Shown here in pieces: positions 3,376-8,127 of a stretch of 8,127 nt of DNA. Within the stretch, counting starts at the first letter, position 1. Each line of letters opens with the position of its first letter. Below the pieces are notes generated by a model, which was given only the letters and a program-made list of their open reading frames with translations, was not told the origin of the DNA and made no database searches. The position numbers and the translations under genes were made by a program. The DNA is from CAYLHQ01 sp964628935 (lineage in GTDB: Bacteria; Acidobacteriota; Polarisedimenticolia; Polarisedimenticolales; DASRJG01), in assembly GCA_964628935.1 (NCBI GenBank), contig CAZVOE010000147.1:1-8127 (forward strand). Direction: 5' to 3'.

Positions 3376-6348
3376 CTACGGGCAAACCCCCGACAGGTCC
3401 TGCGGCAGGTCGCACGCGCCGACCCCGGCCGCCTCGGCGCGTTCCACCGGAACGCCGGCCTCCAGGCCCGCGCCGTAGCTCCCCTCCGCCGAACGGCTCT
3501 GACCGACGAGAACGAAGTAGAGAAAGGAGTCGGGGGCTGGGTCGCCCGGGTCGAACGACGCGTGACCGGTGTTCCCGAGCCCGCACGCGGCGCCGGTCCA
3601 ACTCGGGGCGCCCACGATCGGCCCCGTGCCCCAGTAAACGACGTTGTCGACGGCACCGCACGCCGGGGCGTAATCGATCTCGACGGCCGTTCCGGTCGCG
3701 GCCCGGTTCACCGCGAGCGGTGCCCCTTGAGGGCCGACCTCCATCGGGCTCGCCGCGGCGCCCGAAGCGCAAACGGCGCGCGTCTCGGCGTTCGTCACCG
3801 AGACGTCGTCGATCCACCACCCCTTTCCGGTCCCGCTCCCATCGGAGCCGATCCGGAAGCGGATGCGGATCTCCTTCCCGGCGTAGGCTCCGAGCGATCC
3901 GCTCCGGTCGGGCGAGAGATAGGCCGGGGTCGCGCTGTACTTCGAGAAGACCGTCCCCGTGAAGCTCGTCGGGAAGCCGCAGGCGTTCCCGGAGTTGCTC
4001 AGCGAGTCGGGGTAGTTGACGGTCGCGAGTCGAGTCCAGTTCGTGAACTCCGGCCCCTCCGCGACCTCGACGATTCCCGCATCCCAGTTCGTCTCGATGT
4101 CGTACTTCGTTGCGAAGGAGAGCACCGACCCCGCCTGCACCCGGATGGGGGGGGACGTCAGCGCGGAGCAGAGGTTGTTCGTGTACTGCCCCGTCGCGTA
4201 GACCGCCGGCCCCGTCTTCCCACCGGTCGGCTGCACCGTCCACGGAGAGGCCCCCGTGAACCGCGCGATCCCGGTGTCCCCCGCGTCGTCGGTCCACGTC
4301 CCGACCGTGATCGGCCCCGTCGGGAAGGCACTCTTCGTGACGACGTTCCCGTCCTCCGCTCCGCTCGAGGCGTCCCACGCGCGGACGATGTAGTGCGCGG
4401 CGACGCTGTCCTGGAGGCCGTCGTGGTCGATGAACTCCGTCCCCACGAGCCCGGAGGCGATCCGGTTCGCCGCCGACGGCACGAACGGCGCCGTGTCGCT
4501 CCGGTGCACCGAGTAGGTGACGTTCCCGCCGCAGCGTGCCGAGGCCGCGGGCCACGACAGATTCAGGCTGCACGTGGCGGTCTCCGCGTTCGTCACGGAG
4601 GCGAGGCCAGCGAAGGCCGGTCCCACCGTGCAGGCTCCGGTCGTGCTCCCGCTCGCCTCGACCGAATTGACCGACTCGCACGGCTGCAGCGCCCGGACGA
4701 CGTAGTAGTACGGAACGCCTCCCGACACGCCGACGTCGGAATAGCTCGTCGCAGGAGCGTCGACGAGGGCGACCTCGACGTACGGGCCGCCGGGGTCGAG
4801 CGACCGGAGGACGCGGTAGGCGGTCGCCTGCGTCGCCGGCGCCCACGAGACGTCGATTCGGTGGTCGCCGTTTCCGACCGCGTTCACCCACGCCGGCGGC
4901 GTGGGCCGGACGATCGCGACGTTCTCGGTCGCGGGACCGCTTCCCACCGTCACTGTCCGCACCGCCTCGCAGTAACCGGGACTGTTGTAGCGGACGTGGT
5001 AGGTCTGACCGGCACGCGCGAGCCAGTGGTAAAGGCCGCGCGAATCGGCCCGGCGGGGCGCCTCGCCGTGGGTGAAGGTGATCTCGTCGACCGAGACGCG
5101 AGCCGGGACCGGCGCTCCCGTGTCGGCGTCGGTGATCTTCCCGCGGATCTGGGGCCCATCGAGCGTCCGGTCGAGGAAGAACTGCCACGCGGTCCGCTGG
5201 CGCTGCACGGTGACGTTCCGCCAGGTCGCGTAGTCGGGCTGGAACGAGCAGCAGTTCGCTTCGATCGTGAACCCGTAGGTCCCGTACTGCGCGTACCAGG
5301 TGTCGATGCTTCCGCCGTCGACGATGTAGATCGCCGACCAGATCGGGCCCACGGTGTACTGCCCGACCTGTCCGTTGTCGTCTTGGAGAATGCCGTTCAG
5401 GGCCGCCGCGACGTCTTGCATCGCGGCCATCTCGTCGGGGTTGTTGCAGCCGTACGGGTACATGATGTACTCGCCGTAGGTGTGGTACGAGAGGGCGTAG
5501 AAGGCGCGCGCCTGGTCGGCGAGTTCGAGCATCCCTTGCGTCTCCGGCTCCGACGCCGGCTCGAAGCCCCGGTAGGTCTGGTCGGTGCAGTTTCCGCTCG
5601 ACCCGTTGCAGCTTCCCCAGGCGTGCGGGTAGTTCCGATTGTTGTCGACCGCGCAGACGGGGTTGCGGTTCTTCCGCCACATGTTGTCGCCGGTGAAGAC
5701 GTAGGCCGCGCCATCCGGGTTGACGCTCATCACGACCCAGATGTTGATGTTGTCCACCCAGCGCTGGACCTGGGGGTCGGTCGCGTAACGCGAGGTCAGG
5801 TAGTCGATCATGTCCTTCGCGATCTCGGCGGTCATGACCTCGCGCGCGTGGTGCTGGGAGTCGAGAACGAAGGTCGGGCGATCGTTCGGGAGGCCGACGT
5901 CCTTCGTGATCTTGATCACGTAGAGTTCGTGACCTTCCCAGAGCGACGGGTCGATCGTCTCCTTGACGGCCAGGTTCGGGTAGGTCGCGACGACCTGATT
6001 CGCGAAAGCGAGGAGCTCGTTCGGATCGGAGTAGTCAGAGAGCGCCTGGATCGTGACCGGATCGTCGCTCGACGCCTCGAGGGTGTAGGAGAATCCCATC
6101 GAGCGGAGGCTCCGCAACTCCTCGTCGGTCGCGACCACGCCGACGGTCATCTCCTGCCGGTTCATCCCCGCGAGGTCGAACCCCGCCTCGCGGAGGACCC
6201 TGACGCGATCGAGCGAGTCGACCGGCACATGGACGAAGTGTCGCGTGACGGGAACGGGGGTCATCGGCTCGTCGGCCCTCGCCCCCGTCCCGGCGAGGGC
6301 GCACACGAATCCCGCGAGAAGGACGAAACTCAGTTGCCTTGCGCTCAT
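3376..6348 (-). CDS. Secreted M14 zinc carboxypeptidase with Fn3 and jelly-roll modules
   Basis: Extracellular metallopeptidase of 990 residues, predicted to remove C-terminal amino acids from peptides. A Sec signal peptide (1-25, cleavage at ARA|DE) is followed by a propeptide-like stretch to about 100. The M14 domain (about 105-395) has the zinc ligands H167 and E170 (HHARE) and H289 (SYHTYGEYIMYPYG). Substrate residues are R225 (WRKNR), N237-R238 (NNRNY) and Y341, and the catalytic E363 is in FTIEAN. All expected active-site residues are present, so the enzyme should be active. Next come a carboxypeptidase-regulatory-like beta domain (about 398-480), two Fn3-like domains (about 484-570 and 575-675), a jelly-roll/MAM-like domain (about 680-855) ending in WWIDDVSVTN, and an unassigned Cys-containing C-terminal module (857-990). 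Many cysteines (232, 247, 254, 301, 366, 367 and later) suggest disulfides outside the cytoplasm. The domain set resembles carboxypeptidase T-like exoenzymes. Probably monocistronic, for nutrient scavenging. Confidence 0.93.
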   Translation of the reverse strand: MSARQLSFVLLAGFVCALAGTGARADEPMTPVPVTRHFVHVPVDSLDRVRVLREAGFDLAGMNRQEMTVGVVATDEELRSLRSMGFSYTLEASSDDPVTIQALSDYSDPNELLAFANQVVATYPNLAVKETIDPSLWEGHELYVIKITKDVGLPNDRPTFVLDSQHHAREVMTAEIAKDMIDYLTSRYATDPQVQRWVDNINIWVVMSVNPDGAAYVFTGDNMWRKNRNPVCAVDNNRNYPHAWGSCNGSSGNCTDQTYRGFEPASEPETQGMLELADQARAFYALSYHTYGEYIMYPYGCNNPDEMAAMQDVAAALNGILQDDNGQVGQYTVGPIWSAIYIVDGGSIDTWYAQYGTYGFTIEANCCSFQPDYATWRNVTVQRQRTAWQFFLDRTLDGPQIRGKITDADTGAPVPARVSVDEITFTHGEAPRRADSRGLYHWLARAGQTYHVRYNSPGYCEAVRTVTVGSGPATENVAIVRPTPPAWVNAVGNGDHRIDVSWAPATQATAYRVLRSLDPGGPYVEVALVDAPATSYSDVGVSGGVPYYYVVRALQPCESVNSVEASGSTTGACTVGPAFAGLASVTNAETATCSLNLSWPAASARCGGNVTYSVHRSDTAPFVPSAANRIASGLVGTEFIDHDGLQDSVAAHYIVRAWDASSGAEDGNVVTKSAFPTGPITVGTWTDDAGDTGIARFTGASPWTVQPTGGKTGPAVYATGQYTNNLCSALTSPPIRVQAGSVLSFATKYDIETNWDAGIVEVAEGPEFTNWTRLATVNYPDSLSNSGNACGFPTSFTGTVFSKYSATPAYLSPDRSGSLGAYAGKEIRIRFRIGSDGSGTGKGWWIDDVSVTNAETRAVCASGAAASPMEVGPQGAPLAVNRAATGTAVEIDYAPACGAVDNVVYWGTGPIVGAPSWTGAACGLGNTGHASFDPGDPAPDSFLYFVLVGQSRSAEGSYGAGLEAGVPVERAEAAGVGACDLPQDLSGVCP

Positions 6349-6503
6349 GATGCCCCCCCGCGACGGCGGCCTCGTTCTGGGGGAAGGAGCGGGACCGACG
6401 CGGATGAAAGACGCGATCCGGAACCGGGGAATGATACCGCGAAATCGGCGAACGCGGGCGGCGGCGGGACAACGGCGGGACGATCGCGGAGCGGAAGGTC
6501 GCA

Positions 6504-6526
6504 GAAAAGGGGACTGTCTCCTTTTC
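6504..6526 (-). terminator. Near-perfect hairpin directly after the carrier-protein stop codon
   Basis: A 23-base inverted repeat has a 10-pair stem (GAAAAGG arm against CCTTTTC, then one G-T wobble, G-C and A-T) and a 3-base loop. It abuts the TAG stop at 6527-6529. On the minus strand the descending arm ends in CCCCTTTTC, so a short U-run is inside the stem. That makes it a plausible terminator for the carboxylase operon. The AAAAGG-GGAC-type sequence also resembles palindromes I recall as dispersed in environmental genomes; this cannot be tested here. Confidence 0.5.
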
Positions 6527-7018
6527 CTACTCCAACACCACCAACTCCGCCCCGGTCTCGACCGCCTGCCCCGGCTTCACCGACACGGCCTTGATCCGCC
6601 CGGCGTGGGGAGCCTGGATCTCGTTTTCCATCTTCATCGCCTCGACGACGACGAGCCCCTGCTCAGGCATCACGGTCTGCCCCTCGACGACGAGGACCCG
6701 CACGACCTTTCCCGGCATCACCGCGGTGATCGCCTCCGGGCCGCTCCGTTTCCGGACCTCCTCGCGGCCGGCGCGGGAAGGATCGGCCATGTGGACGATC
6801 CGTTCGGAGGCGCCGTGGCGGACGCGGTAGGTGTCGTTCGCGTGCTCGACGGAGACCTCGTACGAGCGTCCCTCGACGAGGATCGAGTAGAAGTCGGCCT
6901 CGAGCTTGTGGGCGTCGACGAAGTGGTCCACGCCGTCCACGGTCACGCAGTACCCCGCCTCCCTCCGGACGATGCGAACCTCATGCTCGCGGTCGGCGAT
7001 CCGTGCACGCACGATCAC
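6527..7018 (-). CDS. Biotin carboxyl carrier protein of an acyl-CoA carboxylase
   Basis: This 163-residue carrier shuttles carboxybiotin between the biotin carboxylase and carboxyltransferase sites. The C-terminal biotinyl domain (about 95-163) contains VMPGKVVRVLVVEGQTV and the biotinylation motif EAMKMEN, with K129 the modified lysine. The N-terminal ~85 residues form a beta-rich segment (YCVTVDGVDHFVDAHKL and YSILVEGRSYEVSVE). It resembles the linker/BT region that joins the biotin carboxylase and carrier parts in fused propionyl- or methylcrotonyl-CoA carboxylase alpha subunits. The GTG start at 7018 overlaps the upstream TGA by four bases (GTGA), indicating translational coupling and equal dosage. 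GGGGGTGG lies 5 bases upstream. The frame stays open upstream but only as a shadow of the carboxylase gene. The substrate of the complete enzyme cannot be told. Confidence 0.9.
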   Translation of the reverse strand: MIVRARIADREHEVRIVRREAGYCVTVDGVDHFVDAHKLEADFYSILVEGRSYEVSVEHANDTYRVRHGASERIVHMADPSRAGREEVRKRSGPEAITAVMPGKVVRVLVVEGQTVMPEQGLVVVEAMKMENEIQAPHAGRIKAVSVKPGQAVETGAELVVLE

Positions 7019-8127
7019 GATCGCCACCCCCTGCGAAAGGCCCACTTCCAAGCCGACCCCTGCGAGGCCGGAGCCGCGCTCCGGGCCCGGGAAGAGGCCG
7101 CCGCGACGGTGCGGTAGTGGTGGACCGCCGCCGCGATGACGGCGATCTCGTCGAGCCAGGGGTCTTCCTCGAGGCGCAGAATCTCCGGGTGCTCCTCGAG
7201 GAACCCCGTGTGGAGGTCGCCGGCGAGGAAGGCCGCGTGGTCCATCACTTTCCGGTGAAAAGCGATCGAGGTCTTGACGCCGTCCACCCGGAATTCGTCG
7301 AGGGCGCGGATCATGCGACGCGCGGCCACGCCGCGCGTCGCCCCCCACGCGCAAAGCTTCGCGATCAGCGGGTCGTAGTGGACGGGGATCTCCCATCCGG
7401 CGTAAACGCCCCCGTCGTAACGGACGCCGGGGCCCGACGGGGTGCGGAGGCCGCGGATCCTGCCCGGGGCCGGCATGAAGTTGCGCGACGGGTCTTCCGC
7501 GATGATGCGGCACTCGATCGCGTGACCGCGCGGTGCGATCTGCTCCTGCGTGAACGGGAGCGGGTTTCCCGCCGCGATCGAGATCATCGCCTTCACGAGG
7601 TCGACGCCGTAGACCATTTCGGTCACCGGGTGCTCGACCTGGAGGCGCGTGTTCATCTCCATGAAGTAGAACGACCCGTCGGCGCCGCGGAGCATCTCGA
7701 CCGTGCCCGCGGAGACGTATCCGACCGCCTTCGCCGCGCGGACGGCGATCTCGCCGATCCTCGCGCGGGTCGCCTCGTCGACGACCGGCGACGGGCACTC
7801 CTCGATGAGCTTCTGGTGGCGGCGCTGGATCGAGCACTCGCGCTCGCCGAGGTGGATGCAGTTCCCGTGCGCGTCCGCGAGAACCTGCACCTCGATGTGG
7901 CGCGGCCTCTCGACGTACTTCTCGAGGAAGACGGTGTCGTCGCCGAAGGAGGACCTCGCCTCCCCCATCGCCTGCGCGAGGAGGGAAGGAAGCTCCGAGG
8001 CCTTGTGGACGACACGCATCCCCTTCCCTCCCCCGCCCGCCGAGGCCTTCAGGAGGACCGGGTAGCCGATCGCCTCGGCGAGCGGCTTCACTTTCTCCGC
8101 GTCGGCGGGAAGCGGCGGGGTGGCGGG
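7015..8127 (-). CDS. Biotin carboxylase subunit of acyl-CoA carboxylase (5' end outside window)
   Basis: ATP-dependent carboxylation of biotin on the partner carrier protein. The visible 370 residues cover the ATP-grasp core and C-terminal domain. They include the glycine-rich loop KASAGGGGKGM (27-37), EKYVERPRHIEVQV, ECSIQRRHQKLIEE, and the catalytic stretch EMNTRLQVEH (E157, N159, R161 and E165 in visible numbering). HAIECRIIAEDP follows. The visible start PATPPLPAD suggests roughly 110-130 N-terminal residues are missing beyond 8127. The tail (LDEIAVIAAAVHHYRTV to WKWAFRRGWRS) extends past the core, as in propionyl/methylcrotonyl-type alpha subunits rather than the shorter E. coli AccC. 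Coupled to the downstream carrier gene by a 4-base overlap. A carboxyltransferase gene probably lies further upstream, unseen. Subunit A of pyruvate carboxylase is an alternative reading. Confidence 0.94.
   Translation of the reverse strand, partial: PATPPLPADAEKVKPLAEAIGYPVLLKASAGGGGKGMRVVHKASELPSLLAQAMGEARSSFGDDTVFLEKYVERPRHIEVQVLADAHGNCIHLGERECSIQRRHQKLIEECPSPVVDEATRARIGEIAVRAAKAVGYVSAGTVEMLRGADGSFYFMEMNTRLQVEHPVTEMVYGVDLVKAMISIAAGNPLPFTQEQIAPRGHAIECRIIAEDPSRNFMPAPGRIRGLRTPSGPGVRYDGGVYAGWEIPVHYDPLIAKLCAWGATRGVAARRMIRALDEFRVDGVKTSIAFHRKVMDHAAFLAGDLHTGFLEEHPEILRLEEDPWLDEIAVIAAAVHHYRTVAAASSRARSAAPASQGSAWKWAFRRGWRS

Noticed and set aside
3227..5680. Second minus-strand frame of 817 codons inside the peptidase gene
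   Set aside because: Arg-rich, low-complexity, offset frame of the real gene; it also runs antisense into the HU gene.
6431..6436. TATCAT -10-like element upstream of the peptidase on the minus strand
   Set aside because: No acceptable -35 at 16-18 bases. The 155 bases between the peptidase start and the hairpin at 6504 otherwise show no clear signal.
3346..6594. Open frame of 1082 codons on the plus strand, opposite the peptidase
   Set aside because: It is the antisense shadow of a GC-rich gene. Its composition is dominated by Arg, Val, Gly and Asp with no recognisable domain, while the minus-strand frame shows a complete active site and a signal peptide.
7018..7837. Upstream extension of the carrier-protein frame to a 436-residue protein
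   Set aside because: The extension is Arg/Pro-rich and out of frame with the recognisable biotin carboxylase it overlaps. The GTG at 7018 has an SD and the normal stop/start overlap.

Overview
The window is a GC-rich, densely coded stretch of bacterial chromosome with no sign of mobile DNA, CRISPR, rRNA or tRNA. Several features suggest a Gram-negative-like, probably uncultured high-GC bacterium. These are the canonical TTGACA/TATAAT-type promoter candidates, strong Shine-Dalgarno sites (including two in front of TTG starts), a bS21 gene next to dnaG, and a large secreted M14 peptidase with Fn3 and jelly-roll modules. An Acidobacteriota or Eisenbacteria-like lineage fits, but this is a low-confidence inference from protein style. 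Bacteroidota is unlikely because promoters and ribosome binding sites look sigma70/SD-like.

Layout, left to right. (1) Positions 1-1377, minus strand: rpsU (bS21) followed by dnaG (primase, running off the left edge), the classic macromolecular-synthesis order. A 245-bp leader upstream holds two promoter candidates and a perfect 12-bp palindrome. (2) Positions 1623-2435, minus: larB, an enzyme of nickel-pincer nucleotide cofactor synthesis, with its stop codon overlapping the distal rpsU promoter candidate. (3) Positions 2513-2890, plus: a PilZ-domain protein (putative c-di-GMP receptor), divergent from larB across a 77-bp spacer. (4) Positions 3030-3305, plus: an HU-family nucleoid protein with its own well-formed promoter, leader hairpin and very strong SD. 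It ends at a large hairpin shared with the convergent peptidase gene. (5) Positions 3376-6348, minus: a 990-residue secreted zinc carboxypeptidase with accessory C-terminal modules. (6) Positions 6527-8127, minus: a biotin carboxylase subunit (5' end outside the window) translationally coupled by a GTGA overlap to a separate biotin carrier protein. Together they form the alpha half of an acyl-CoA carboxylase.

The genes do not form one pathway. Replication/translation (dnaG, rpsU), nucleoid organisation (HU), c-di-GMP signalling (PilZ), cofactor synthesis (LarB), extracellular proteolysis (M14) and acyl-CoA carboxylation are adjacent but separately expressed blocks. I see no convincing new multi-gene system. 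The most interesting leads are the unassigned C-terminal module of the peptidase, the palindrome and promoter pair upstream of rpsU-dnaG, the twin CACGTG sites around the HU promoter, and the near-perfect AAAAGG-type hairpin abutting the carrier-protein stop codon.
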